This document shows, piece by piece, positions 1-7,805 of a DNA stretch of 64,000 nt. This stretch comes from Pelethousia sp034928145. GTDB lineage: Bacteria > Bacillota > Clostridia > Christensenellales > CAG-138. Within the stretch, counting starts at the first letter, position 1; every line of letters begins with the position of its first letter. The stretch covers positions 1-64,000 of the forward strand of contig JAYFPE010000016.1 in the NCBI GenBank assembly GCA_034928145.1, in the 5' to 3' direction. The position numbers and the translations under genes were made by a program. The notes beneath the pieces were generated by a model. That model was given only the letters and a program-made list of their open reading frames with translations, was not told the origin of the DNA and did no database searches.

Positions 1-18
1 TATAATCTTCTCGGACAT
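1..18 (-). CDS. 5' end of an unidentified gene (partial)
   Basis: Only six codons (M-S-E-K-I-I) lie inside the window before it runs off the left edge. The call rests on an ATG at 16-18 (reverse strand) with a good ribosome binding site, AAAGGAG, about seven bases upstream. Nothing can be said about the product. A weak extended -10 (TGGTAGAAT on the reverse strand) lies some 60 bases upstream of it. Confidence 0.35.
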
Positions 19-395
19 GGCTTTTCTCCTTTGCTCGGTTCGATGTTTTGTGTGGTAACTTACATTCTACCAAGCGAGTTCGGCCATGTCCTTCCTTTTC
101 TGGCCCTTTTTCATTTGTGCGAAAAATAGTTTACCTTATCAGAAATAAGTTTGCCTTAAGGTTTAGAAGCGTAGTTATGATGGTTCATACACACTGGAGA
201 AATAAAGGGAGACGTATGGATTATGGAGGATGCCTCCATTTCCAACGTCTCTATATGTTATATTCAGGTGAGGGCATGTTGATTTATCCGCTACCAGGCG
301 CAATGCGGCATGCGTATCGCTTTTGTGCTGACGATTTGCTTTTTATGCGCTGATTCTATTTATAGTTGTGATACATTAGCAGCTCTCATCAGTAT
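19..395. other. intergenic region with no recognisable gene
   Basis: AT-richer than the rest of the window. The longest open frame (48-353, plus strand) has no ribosome binding site and a low-complexity, non-domain-like translation, so it is not called. The stretch probably holds the promoter and leader of the gene that runs off the left edge. Confidence 0.5.
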
Positions 396-426
396 AAAAC
401 CCCAAGATCAAGCGCTCTCGGGTTTT
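396..426 (-). terminator. terminator of the GntR gene
   Basis: On the minus strand AAAACCCGAGA pairs with TCTTGGGGTTTT across an 8-base loop with one bulge, and the 3' arm ends in a T-run. It lies about 105 bases beyond the GntR stop codon. Confidence 0.6.
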
Positions 427-531
427 TCTATTTTTGTATTTCTCATTCTGCCCTAAAGGCCGTGTTTTGCCCTAAAGGTCATAAAGCCGCACTCTATCCA
501 GCCCAAAGCAAGCCGCTAGCCTTTTCCGGGC

Positions 532-1239
532 TCAGGCATCTTGGCCCCGCTGTTCGCCAAGCTCGGCGGCGATACGCATGGAGGTGGACAGATGCTCCTC
601 CATGTATCGCTTGGCTAAAGCGCTGTCTCTAGATTCGATGGCGGTGCAAATCAGTTCATGATAACGCGCGCCATATGAGCCCATCATGTCCACATTTTGC
701 TTGAGTAGGGCGTAATATGTATCCTGTAATACCTCAAATACACGCACGATAATGGGGTTACGGGTCGCCTTGGCTATCATATAATGAAATTCCGCATCGA
801 ATAACGCCGTCTGTTCCGGGTCGGATGATTCGCGCATGCGCGCCGCCAGATCCCGCATCTCATTTACGTTATCCACATCAGCACGCATGGCGGCCAGGCC
901 CGCGCTTTCCACCTCTATAATCTTACGAAACTCAAACATGTTGATGCGGTCCGGCCGCTCCAGCACAATATAAGGGATTATTGAGTTAATATGCTCAGCC
1001 CCTGAGCGCATGCACACATATGTGCCTTCGCCCTGGCGGCTTTCTAGCAGGCCAATGGCCGAAAGCCGGTTAATAGCCGCCCGAATGGATACGCGGCTGA
1101 CATCCAGCTCCTTGCAAAGCTGGTTCTCAGAGGGGATTTTCTCTCCCGGTTTCCACTCGCCCGTGATAATGGAGCGCTTAAGCCGCTCAAATACCATATC
1201 GCTTACGCTTTGACGGGCATTATTCTGTAAATTATCCAT
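532..1239 (-). CDS. GntR-family transcriptional repressor, FadR/FCD type
   Basis: DNA-binding regulator of 235 residues. Residues about 10-80 form the winged helix-turn-helix of the GntR family (SDMVFERLKRSIITGEWKPG, then an SRVSIRAAINRL recognition helix and the QGEGTYV wing). Residues about 95-225 are the all-helical FCD ligand-binding domain, with Asp/His positions typical of a metal-assisted acid or sugar-acid ligand pocket. The length is normal for the subfamily. It is divergent from the transketolase operon, and two operator-like sites of the FadR-subfamily type lie in the shared control region, one just downstream of each promoter. I therefore infer repression of both the operon and its own gene. 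The effector is unknown; a hydroxy acid or sugar acid intermediate is a reasonable guess from the target genes. Confidence 0.93.
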   Translation of the reverse strand: MDNLQNNARQSVSDMVFERLKRSIITGEWKPGEKIPSENQLCKELDVSRVSIRAAINRLSAIGLLESRQGEGTYVCMRSGAEHINSIIPYIVLERPDRINMFEFRKIIEVESAGLAAMRADVDNVNEMRDLAARMRESSDPEQTALFDAEFHYMIAKATRNPIIVRVFEVLQDTYYALLKQNVDMMGSYGARYHELICTAIESRDSALAKRYMEEHLSTSMRIAAELGEQRGQDA

Positions 1240-1276
1240 GTTTGGTATTTCCTTCAGATACTGTATTGCACATCAT

Positions 1277-1287
1277 ATGTATTACAA
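1277..1287. promoter_or_regulatory. GntR operator at the repressor's own promoter
   Basis: ATGTATTACAA fits the FadR-subfamily operator consensus t.GTa.tAC.a. It lies eight bases downstream of the -10 hexamer of the minus-strand gntR promoter, where bound repressor would block transcription. Confidence 0.6.
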
Positions 1288-1295
1288 CAATATTA

Positions 1296-1324
1296 AGTAT
1301 ATCGCACCGTTATATTCATGTCAA
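1296..1324 (-). promoter_or_regulatory. sigma-A promoter of gntR
   Basis: Read on the minus strand: TTGACA (1319-1324), a 17-base spacer, then TATACT (1296-1301). The gene start is 57 bases downstream of the -10. Confidence 0.75.
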
Positions 1325-1395
1325 GCAGCAAGGGTTTAACTAGCTTTTTTCAATGTATTTGTCTCCCAACCCACAAGCAATTTCAGCTGCATGTA

Positions 1396-1424
1396 TTGAC
1401 ATCTCACCGCTATATTGCTATAAT
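1396..1424 (+). promoter_or_regulatory. sigma-A promoter of the transketolase-glycerate operon
   Basis: Perfect consensus: TTGACA (1396-1401), 17-base spacer, TATAAT (1419-1424). A promoter this strong makes sense only if it is repressed, which fits the operator just downstream. Confidence 0.85.
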
Positions 1425-1435
1425 ACACCCATAAC

Positions 1436-1446
1436 TTGTAATACAA
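1436..1446. promoter_or_regulatory. GntR operator at the operon promoter
   Basis: TTGTAATACAA is an almost perfect inverted repeat around one base and fits the FadR-subfamily consensus. It covers roughly +5 to +15 of the operon transcript and is in the same orientation relative to its promoter as the site at 1277-1287. Confidence 0.65.
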
Positions 1447-1520
1447 CCTTAAATTCCAGCGTTTAACGCTCACATATCCGAGGAAACCTATATAAAAATC
1501 ATATGCCGGAGGAAAACGGA

Positions 1521-2354
1521 ATGAGCCTTACATCGGAAAGAAAAGCGACCCTCGATAGGTTGTGCAGAGAATTCCGCATCACGCTTATCGAACGGTTGCA
1601 CGCAGCCAAGACCGGCCACCCGGGCGGTTCGCTTTCGGTTTGCGAGATACTGGCCTCGCTTTACTTTGAAAAAGCGAAGATAGATCCTAAGAACCCTAAG
1701 TGGGATGGGCGCGACCGCATCATTCTTACCAAAGGGCACGCGGCGCCCATGCTTTATATCGCGCTTGCGGAAAAAGGATTTTTTCCCAAGGAGGAGCTGG
1801 CCACGCTACGCCAGCTGGACACCAGGCTACAGGGGCATCCCAGCTGTAATATGACGCCGGGCGTGGAGATCTCATCCGGCCCGTTGGGAATTGGTCTTTC
1901 GGCGGCGTGCGGCATCGCAATTGGCTTAAAGCTCAACAATAATCCAGCCACCGTGTATGCCATCATGGGAGACGGTGAAATTAACGAGGGGACTATTTGG
2001 GAAGCATGTATGAGCGCGGTCAAGTTCAAGCTTGACAATTTAATTGTCATATTGGATAGGAACCATGTGCAGTTGGATGGAACCTGTGATGATATCATGC
2101 CTATGGCCAATTTGGAAGATAGGTTTAAGGCTTTTGGGTTTGAGGTGGTTACCTGCGACGGCCATGATGTAGCCTCCATTTGCGACGCGATTGACGAATG
2201 CAAAACAGGAAAGGGCGGCCCAAGCATCATTATAGCCGAGACTATCAAGGGAAAGGGTGTTTCCTTTATGGAGGGCAAGAACACATACCATGGGAAAATG
2301 ATAACGGATGAAGAGTATACGATCGCTATGGCCGAGCTGAAGGGAGGGAAATAA
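1521..2354 (+). CDS. transketolase, N-terminal (TPP-binding) subunit
   Basis: First half of a split transketolase, 277 residues from the start chosen here. It carries the thiamine-pyrophosphate and metal site: HPGGS near residue 29, the GDGEINEG motif near 150 and the downstream Asn (RNHVQLDG). It moves a two-carbon ketol unit between sugars together with the C-terminal subunit that follows. An earlier in-frame ATG at 1503 has no ribosome binding site, whereas the ATG at 1521 has GGAGGA eight bases upstream, so 1521 is preferred. The partner gene starts two bases after the stop, implying coupled translation. Such split pairs are common in catabolic clusters, where the substrate is often not a pentose-phosphate-pathway sugar. 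Here the neighbours point to hydroxypyruvate or a sugar-acid-derived ketose. Confidence 0.9.
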   Translation: MSLTSERKATLDRLCREFRITLIERLHAAKTGHPGGSLSVCEILASLYFEKAKIDPKNPKWDGRDRIILTKGHAAPMLYIALAEKGFFPKEELATLRQLDTRLQGHPSCNMTPGVEISSGPLGIGLSAACGIAIGLKLNNNPATVYAIMGDGEINEGTIWEACMSAVKFKLDNLIVILDRNHVQLDGTCDDIMPMANLEDRFKAFGFEVVTCDGHDVASICDAIDECKTGKGGPSIIIAETIKGKGVSFMEGKNTYHGKMITDEEYTIAMAELKGGK

Positions 2355-2356
2355 GT

Positions 2357-3298
2357 ATGGCAAAGGAAATAAGGGAAGCTTTCGGGGAGGCCCTTGTCAA
2401 ATACGGCAAGGAAAACCGGAACATAGTCGTGCTGGATGCGGATGTTTCCGGCTCAACAAAATCCGGCCTGTTCGCCAAAGCCTATCCGGATAGATTTTTT
2501 AACGTGGGCATAGCCGAGGCCAACATGGTGGCCATGGCCGCGGGCCTTTCAGTGGAAGGTAAAATCCCCTTTGCCAACACGTTCGCGGTGTTCCTCAGCT
2601 CCATAGGTTTGATCGCCGCGCGCACCTTCGGCTCATACGCCGGTATGAACATAAAGCTGTGCGGCGCTTATGCCGGCTTATCCGATGCATATGACGGCCC
2701 GACGCACCACGCGCTCGAGGATATCGCCATCACGCGCGCACTGCCTAATTTTCAGGTGCTGGTCGCAAGCGACGAGCGTGTAACCGACTGGATGGTGAAA
2801 CATGCCGTAGAGAATGATTGCCCTATGTACCTGCGCCTCTCGCGTGAAGCCATGCCCACGCTTTACAATGAAAGCACCGTGTTTAAGGCGGGCAAGGGTC
2901 ATGTGGTGCGCGAGGGCTCGGATGTTACCATTATTGCTTGCGGCATCATGGTCAGCGAAGCGCTTAACGCGGCGGAGGCGCTGGCCCAAGCAGGCGTGCA
3001 GGCACGGGTGGTGGATATGTATTCCATCAAACCGATTGACAGGGAGCTTATATTGGAAAGCGCGAAACGCACCGGCTGCATAGTAACGGCCGAAGAGCAT
3101 AATATCATCGGCGGCCTCGGCAGCGCGGTAGCCGAGGTGCTCACCTCGGGCGGCGCGAAGGCCCCTCAGGTATTTGTGGGCATGCGGGATACGCACGCGG
3201 AATGCGGGCCCTATCCCAAGCTGCTCGCAAAATATTGTATTGATGATGCCGCTATCCTGCGCGCGGCGCGGGGAGCCATCGATATGAAAACACTTTAA
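2357..3298 (+). CDS. transketolase, C-terminal (pyrimidine-binding) subunit
   Basis: Second half of the split enzyme, 313 residues. It holds the pyrimidine-binding domain with the catalytic Glu region (VGIAEANMVAMAAGLSVEGK, residues about 52-71) that activates thiamine pyrophosphate, the HHALEDIAI loop, and the C-terminal transketolase domain (from about residue 190). It forms the active site at the interface with the preceding subunit. The spacing to the upstream gene is two bases and to the next gene 22 bases, with AGAAGGAGG in the gap, so it is mid-operon. The family includes both standard transketolases and 1-deoxy-xylulose-type or apulose-phosphate-type enzymes, and sequence reading alone does not settle the donor. 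Confidence 0.9.
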   Translation: MAKEIREAFGEALVKYGKENRNIVVLDADVSGSTKSGLFAKAYPDRFFNVGIAEANMVAMAAGLSVEGKIPFANTFAVFLSSIGLIAARTFGSYAGMNIKLCGAYAGLSDAYDGPTHHALEDIAITRALPNFQVLVASDERVTDWMVKHAVENDCPMYLRLSREAMPTLYNESTVFKAGKGHVVREGSDVTIIACGIMVSEALNAAEALAQAGVQARVVDMYSIKPIDRELILESAKRTGCIVTAEEHNIIGGLGSAVAEVLTSGGAKAPQVFVGMRDTHAECGPYPKLLAKYCIDDAAILRAARGAIDMKTL

Positions 3299-3320
3299 AC
3301 ATAAGAAGGAGGTCATTTTC

Positions 3321-4238
3321 ATGCGCGAATCCATTCATAAATATCTTCAAGTGGGCCTTATCAGCTTCATGGCCTATCCGGCCAATATGCGCGGCGCCGA
3401 TGAAAACATACTTGACGTTCTCAAAAAGGTTGCGTGCGACGATTATTTTGACGCAATAGAGGTTAATTGGATTAAGAACCCGGCGTTGCGCGAACAGGCG
3501 GCCAAGCTCCTTCGGACTTCGCATCTAAAGGTATGCTATGGCGCACAGCCTCGGCTCCTGACCACCGGACTCAACGCCTGTGATGTGAACGAGGAAGGCC
3601 GTAAGGCTGCTGAGGACACGCTAATGGAGGCCATAGACGAAGCCGAGCAGCTGGGAGCGGATGGCATCGCGTTCCTCGCGGGCAAGTGGGCGGAGGAAAC
3701 CAAGGAGCTTGCATACGAACAGCTGCTCAAAACCACCCGCAACCTGTGCGCCTACGCTAAGGCTAAGGCTATGAACGTAGAGCTGGAGGTATTCGATTAC
3801 GACATAGCCAAGAAATCCCTCATAGGCCCCGCACCCCTCGCTGCGAAGTTTGCAGCCGATATGCGCACCACTTGTGATAACTTTGGCCTGATGATAGACT
3901 TGAGCCATATCCCCATGACATATGAAAGCCCTGAGTTCGTTGTACGCACCCTGCGCCCCTACATTACGCATTTCCATGTGGGGAACACCGTATGCCAAGA
4001 CGCGTCGGCCGAGGGTTATGGTGATGAGCATCAGCGCTTCGGCTTCCCTGGCGGCAGCAATGATACGAAAGAGGTGCTGGAATACCTGCGCGTGCTCAAA
4101 AGCGAAGGGTTCTTTAATGCGGAAAAGCCCTATGTGTTCTCCTTTGAGGTCAAACCGTGGCAGGATGAAGACCCGGACGTTGTGGTTGCAAACGCAAAAC
4201 GCACACTTAACCGTGCGTGGGCGCTGCTAGAAGATTAA
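3321..4238 (+). CDS. TIM-barrel sugar (phosphate) isomerase/epimerase
   Basis: A 305-residue protein of the xylose-isomerase-like / AP-endonuclease-2 fold. It shows the metal-ligand pattern of the family: Glu in VELEVFDYD (about residue 155), LMIDLSHIPM with Asp-His (about 195), the THFHVGNT strand (about 217) and a C-terminal FEVKP Glu (about 277). Members isomerise or epimerise ketoses, inosose, or interconvert hydroxypyruvate and tartronate semialdehyde. Placed between transketolase and a hydroxyacid dehydrogenase, a hydroxypyruvate-isomerase-like or ketose-epimerase job fits. The exact reaction cannot be read from sequence. AAGGAGG lies seven bases before the ATG. Confidence 0.75.
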   Translation: MRESIHKYLQVGLISFMAYPANMRGADENILDVLKKVACDDYFDAIEVNWIKNPALREQAAKLLRTSHLKVCYGAQPRLLTTGLNACDVNEEGRKAAEDTLMEAIDEAEQLGADGIAFLAGKWAEETKELAYEQLLKTTRNLCAYAKAKAMNVELEVFDYDIAKKSLIGPAPLAAKFAADMRTTCDNFGLMIDLSHIPMTYESPEFVVRTLRPYITHFHVGNTVCQDASAEGYGDEHQRFGFPGGSNDTKEVLEYLRVLKSEGFFNAEKPYVFSFEVKPWQDEDPDVVVANAKRTLNRAWALLED

Positions 4239-4269
4239 GGTTATTTTACAGAAAGGGAAATAAGCACCT

Positions 4270-5226
4270 ATGAAAATAGTAGTATTAGACGGCTATACCC
4301 TAAACCCGGGCGACCTTACCTGGGATGGCCTTAAGGCGTTGGGCGAAGTAACCGTGTATGACAGGACTCCGGCCGATCAGGTCGTGGCGCGCATTGGTGA
4401 TGCAGAAATCGTCTACACCAACAAAACGCCTATCACCCGGGCTACCTTGGATGCCTGCGGGAGCGTGCGCTTCATCGGCGTGCTCGCTACCGGTTTCAAC
4501 GTTGTGGATATTGCCGCCGCCAAGGAAAAGGGCATCCCCGTATGCAATATCCCCACCTATGGCACGGCGGCGGTCGGTCAGTTTGCCATAGCGCTGTTGC
4601 TGGAAATCTGCCACCATGTGGCGCACCACAGCAACGCCGTGCACGAGGGCCGCTGGGAAAACAACCCCGATTGGTGCTTCTGGGATTACCCGCTCATAGA
4701 GCTTGCAGGCAAGACCATGGGCATTATCGGCTTTGGCCGCATAGGCCAGGCTACAGGCGCTATCGCTAAGGCCATGGGCATGAAGGTAATCGCAAGTGAC
4801 AGCCATCCCAATGACGCGGGCCGCGCCATTGGGGAATATGTGGACTTGGATACGCTGCTTAAAACCTCGGATGTAATCTCGCTACATTGCCCGCTATTCC
4901 CCGAAACAGAGGGCATAATCAACAGAAATAACATCGCCAAGATGAAGGATGGCGTTATTCTCCTTAACAACAGCCGGGGGCCGTTGGTGGTAGAGCAGGA
5001 TTTGGCGGACGCGCTCAATAGCGGCAAGGTATACGCTGCCGGGCTGGATGTTGTCTCGAGCGAGCCTATCCGGGGAGACAACCCCCTGCTCACGGCCAAG
5101 AATTGCTTCATTACGCCGCATATTAGCTGGGCGCCCAAGGAAAGCCGCGGGCGGTTGATGGATATTGCAGTGGAGAATTTGGCTGAATTTATAAAGGGTA
5201 CACCGGCTAATGTGGTAAATCCATAG
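4270..5226 (+). CDS. D-2-hydroxyacid dehydrogenase (glycerate dehydrogenase/hydroxypyruvate reductase-like)
   Basis: NAD(P)-dependent dehydrogenase of 318 residues. The Rossmann motif GIIGFGRIG is near residue 157, followed by an acidic residue (IASDSHP), which favours NAD over NADP. The catalytic triad of the family is present: Arg in NNSRGPLV (about 238), a Glu in the SSEP region (about 268) and His in ITPHISW (about 287). Closest by feel to the glycerate/hydroxypyruvate class. Directly upstream of glycerate kinase, it would reduce hydroxypyruvate to D-glycerate, or oxidise glycerate in reverse. AAGGGAAA lies upstream of the start. Confidence 0.85.
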   Translation: MKIVVLDGYTLNPGDLTWDGLKALGEVTVYDRTPADQVVARIGDAEIVYTNKTPITRATLDACGSVRFIGVLATGFNVVDIAAAKEKGIPVCNIPTYGTAAVGQFAIALLLEICHHVAHHSNAVHEGRWENNPDWCFWDYPLIELAGKTMGIIGFGRIGQATGAIAKAMGMKVIASDSHPNDAGRAIGEYVDLDTLLKTSDVISLHCPLFPETEGIINRNNIAKMKDGVILLNNSRGPLVVEQDLADALNSGKVYAAGLDVVSSEPIRGDNPLLTAKNCFITPHISWAPKESRGRLMDIAVENLAEFIKGTPANVVNP

Positions 5227-5242
5227 AAGAGGGCAAAACACG

Positions 5243-6385
5243 ATGAAAATCCTGCTTGCACCGGATTCATTCAAGGGGAGCCTGAGCGCTGCCGAGGTGG
5301 CCGCGTACTTGCGTGCGGGCATCCTGCGCGTACTGCCAGAGGCCGAGGTGGATATGCTCCCGGTAGCGGATGGCGGAGAAGGCACCTGCGCGGCCATCGT
5401 AGCGGCGCTAGGCGGGGAAATCATTAAAACAGAAGTTACGGGCCCCAATGGCAACCGGGTGGGAGCCTTCTTTGGGCGCGCAGGGGATATGGCGGTTATT
5501 GAAATGGCAGCGGCTTCGGGCCTGCATCTTGCGCCTAGGAACGACCTGCGTCCCACGAAGGCCACCACCTACGGTACAGGGGAGCTTATGCTTCGCGCAC
5601 TGGATGCGGGCTGTAAAAAGATTCTTCTCGGCATTGGCGGCTCGGCCACGACGGATGGCGGGGCGGGTATGGCGCAGGCGCTGGGCGTTCGCTTGCGTGA
5701 TGCAAGCGGGCAGGAGCTTGGCCCCGGCGGGGGAGAGCTTGGCAGGCTGGCGCATGTGGATGTATCCGGGATGGATCCGCGCGTGGCAGGATGCGAATGG
5801 ATTGTGGCCAGCGATGTTTCCAACCCGCTATGCGGGGAGAACGGATGCGCGGCGGTGTATGGCCCCCAAAAGGGCTGTACACCGCAGGACGTAGCGCTGC
5901 TGGATAGAAACCTAGGTCACTATGCACGCATGCTTCGGGAACAATTAGGCAAGGACGTTGCGGATATTCCGGGTGCAGGGGCTGCGGGCGGCTTAGGTGC
6001 AGGGCTGATAGCATTCTGCGGCGCAACGCTCAAAAGCGGCGTGGACACGGTGTTAGATGCCGTTGCTTTCGACGAGCGCGTAGCCGATGCAGACCTGGTG
6101 ATAACGGGAGAAGGCCGGATGGACTACCAATCCGCGTTTGGGAAGCTGCCCGTGGGGGTGGCGCGGCGCGCAAAAGCAATCGCGGGCGCGGCTGTGATAG
6201 CGGTGGTTGGCGGCATAGGCCAAGGTGCCAACGCCGTTTATGCGCACGGGATTGACGCGATCACCAGCATTGTGGATAAGCCGATGGCGCTGGAGGAGGC
6301 GATCCACAACGCGCCCGACCTATTACAGGATACGGCTGAACGCGTGATACGTTTGCTCCGTGCCGGATGTGAGAGGCCATTTTAA
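5243..6385 (+). CDS. glycerate kinase (GarK/GlxK family)
   Basis: A 380-residue kinase of the type I glycerate kinase family, recognised by the start MKILLAPDSFKGSLSAAEVA, the VADGGEGT motif (about 43), the GGSATTDGGAGM nucleotide loop (about 131) and GAGAAGGLG (about 242). It phosphorylates D-glycerate to 2-phosphoglycerate (this family) and so feeds lower glycolysis. It is the last gene of the operon, 16 bases after the dehydrogenase, and gives the pathway its exit into central metabolism. No clear terminator follows; the next promoter starts about 40 bases downstream. Confidence 0.93.
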   Translation: MKILLAPDSFKGSLSAAEVAAYLRAGILRVLPEAEVDMLPVADGGEGTCAAIVAALGGEIIKTEVTGPNGNRVGAFFGRAGDMAVIEMAAASGLHLAPRNDLRPTKATTYGTGELMLRALDAGCKKILLGIGGSATTDGGAGMAQALGVRLRDASGQELGPGGGELGRLAHVDVSGMDPRVAGCEWIVASDVSNPLCGENGCAAVYGPQKGCTPQDVALLDRNLGHYARMLREQLGKDVADIPGAGAAGGLGAGLIAFCGATLKSGVDTVLDAVAFDERVADADLVITGEGRMDYQSAFGKLPVGVARRAKAIAGAAVIAVVGGIGQGANAVYAHGIDAITSIVDKPMALEEAIHNAPDLLQDTAERVIRLLRAGCERPF

Positions 6386-6422
6386 AACATTTCGGGTTGC
6401 GCTAAAAAAGCAGAAGTTTCTA

Positions 6423-6451
6423 TTGACTTTTTTCGCGCAATATAATAAAAT
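6423..6451 (+). promoter_or_regulatory. probable promoter of the lacI-type gene
   Basis: TTGACT (6423-6428), a 17-base spacer and TAAAAT (6446-6451). A better -10 match, TATAAT at 6441-6446, sits only 12 bases from the -35, so the exact pairing is uncertain. Confidence 0.5.
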
Positions 6452-6465
6452 AATCACAATACAAA

Positions 6466-6477
6466 TGTAACGTTTCA
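6466..6477. promoter_or_regulatory. LacI-family operator, site 1
   Basis: TGTAACGTTTCA is the reverse complement of the two sites ahead of the catabolic operon. It has the central CG typical of LacI-family operators and lies between the promoter and the start of the repressor gene, implying autorepression. Confidence 0.75.
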
Positions 6478-6510
6478 ATTTCATTATAACGAAAGGGTTT
6501 CAGCCGCCCT

Positions 6511-7527
6511 ATGTCAACCATGAAAGATGTCGCGAAGCGCGCTGGCGTTTCACTGGGGACGGTTTCCAATGTACTCAATAATCGAGCTACCGTCTTGCCG
6601 GAAAACAGAGAACGCGTTCTCAAGGCGGTTGACGAACTGAATTTCAAGGCAAACGAAGTCGCCCGCTCTCTGAAAACAAAATCATCTAGGGATATCGCAC
6701 TAATTATCCCCGACATCAGCAACCCCTTCTATCCTGAGCTGGCTCGAGGCGCCGAGGATGCCGCCAATAAGGCGGGATATCAGGTTCTACTTTGTAACAA
6801 TGATCGTACCTATCAAAAAGAATGGAGCTACATTGAGTCGCTCAGCTCCAAGAATATCGCAGGGCTAATCATGGTTAAGCCACAGCTTAGCTTGCAAGAG
6901 ATTTGGGAGATCAGCCGCCAATTGTCTGTCATACTGGTAGATATGGGGATGCCGTTGCAATCCAGTTACAATGTGATTAATGTCGACGATTATGGTGGAT
7001 TCACACAGGGTATGCAGTTGCTGTATGCCCACGGGCATAGGAAAATTGGTTTTATCAGCGGTCTTATGGAATCCCTGAGCAGTCATACCCGTTATAGCGC
7101 CTACGTACAATTTTTAGCGCAGCACGGACTCCCCTTGCGGGAGGAATATGTGATCAAGGGAGATTATACCTGGAATAGCGGCTACCAGGCTGCAAAAGAG
7201 TTTATGGCGCTCAGCGATCATCCTACCGCCATCTTTGCAGCTAACGACCTGATGGCCATCGGCTGCATGAAGGCGCTTCAAGAAATAGGGTTAGAGATTC
7301 CGGGTGATGTTTCGGTACTCGGTTACGACAACATCGAGATGACCAATCTTTGTACACCGGGGTTGACCACCATCGAGCAACCCAAGTACGATCTGGGCGT
7401 TTGCAGCGTAGAAATGCTCCTGCGCAGGGTGGAAGAGCGCAATGCTGGAAAGGAAAAGCAAAGCGAACACCTGATGATGGATACCTGCGTGGTTTTGCGC
7501 CACAGCGTGGGAGATGTCAAAGCGTAG
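6511..7527 (+). CDS. LacI-family transcriptional repressor
   Basis: A 338-residue sugar- or nucleoside-responsive repressor. Residues 4-50 are the LacI helix-turn-helix (MKDVAKRAGVSLGTVSNVLN) and hinge helix. Residues from about 60 form the periplasmic-binding-protein-like domain (IALIIPDISNPFYPELARGA, then VINVDDYGGF, GHRKIGFI, FAANDLMAIGCMKAL and VSVLGYDNIEMTNL). It stands alone between the glycerate operon and the nucleoside-hydrolase operon. Three copies of one 12-base palindrome, one ahead of this gene and two ahead of the next operon, identify its likely targets. The ligand is probably the imported substrate or its sugar product. The start at 6511 has only a distant GAAAGGG; an ATG three codons later is possible. 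Confidence 0.95.
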   Translation: MSTMKDVAKRAGVSLGTVSNVLNNRATVLPENRERVLKAVDELNFKANEVARSLKTKSSRDIALIIPDISNPFYPELARGAEDAANKAGYQVLLCNNDRTYQKEWSYIESLSSKNIAGLIMVKPQLSLQEIWEISRQLSVILVDMGMPLQSSYNVINVDDYGGFTQGMQLLYAHGHRKIGFISGLMESLSSHTRYSAYVQFLAQHGLPLREEYVIKGDYTWNSGYQAAKEFMALSDHPTAIFAANDLMAIGCMKALQEIGLEIPGDVSVLGYDNIEMTNLCTPGLTTIEQPKYDLGVCSVEMLLRRVEERNAGKEKQSEHLMMDTCVVLRHSVGDVKA

Positions 7528-7650
7528 GAGAAGAGACTATCCGGTGGCGTTTACAAGGCGCTAAGGCGTCGTTCCCTACTATCCCATGGGCTCATCGATT
7601 ATCAGCGCACCCGAAAGACCTTCGAAGCGAAAGTAAAAACATCCACAGAA

Positions 7651-7662
7651 TGAAACGTTACA
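7651..7662. promoter_or_regulatory. LacI-family operator, site 2
   Basis: TGAAACGTTACA, identical to site 3 and the reverse complement of site 1. It is exactly 60 bases upstream of site 3, which places the two sites on the same face of the helix to within about a third of a turn and suits a loop or paired binding by a tetramer. Confidence 0.75.
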
Positions 7663-7710
7663 TAATCCCTTGAAAAAGCCCAGCTTGATAAGTGTTTATT
7701 TGGAAGTATA

Positions 7711-7722
7711 TGAAACGTTACA
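7711..7722. promoter_or_regulatory. LacI-family operator, site 3
   Basis: TGAAACGTTACA overlaps a candidate -10 (TATATG, 7707-7712), which pairs with TTGATA (7685-7690) at a 16-base spacing. Repressor bound here would cover the promoter. The operator is clearer than the promoter. Confidence 0.75.
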
Positions 7723-7805
7723 ATCTACCTGATAATAGATAATTTAAAATAGGAGATATGGCCGCAGTCCCTGGGTGGGCGAATAAACAGGAGGATCGAG
7801 GATCT

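Noticed and set aside
48..353. 101-codon open frame at the left end
   Set aside because: No ribosome binding site, no domain-like composition, and it lies over the likely promoter and leader of the leftward gene.
7651..7722. Reading the TGAAACGTTACA sites as CcpA cre boxes
   Set aside because: They are two bases shorter than the 14-base cre consensus, are identical to each other and to the site at the local lacI-type gene, and are better explained as operators of that repressor.
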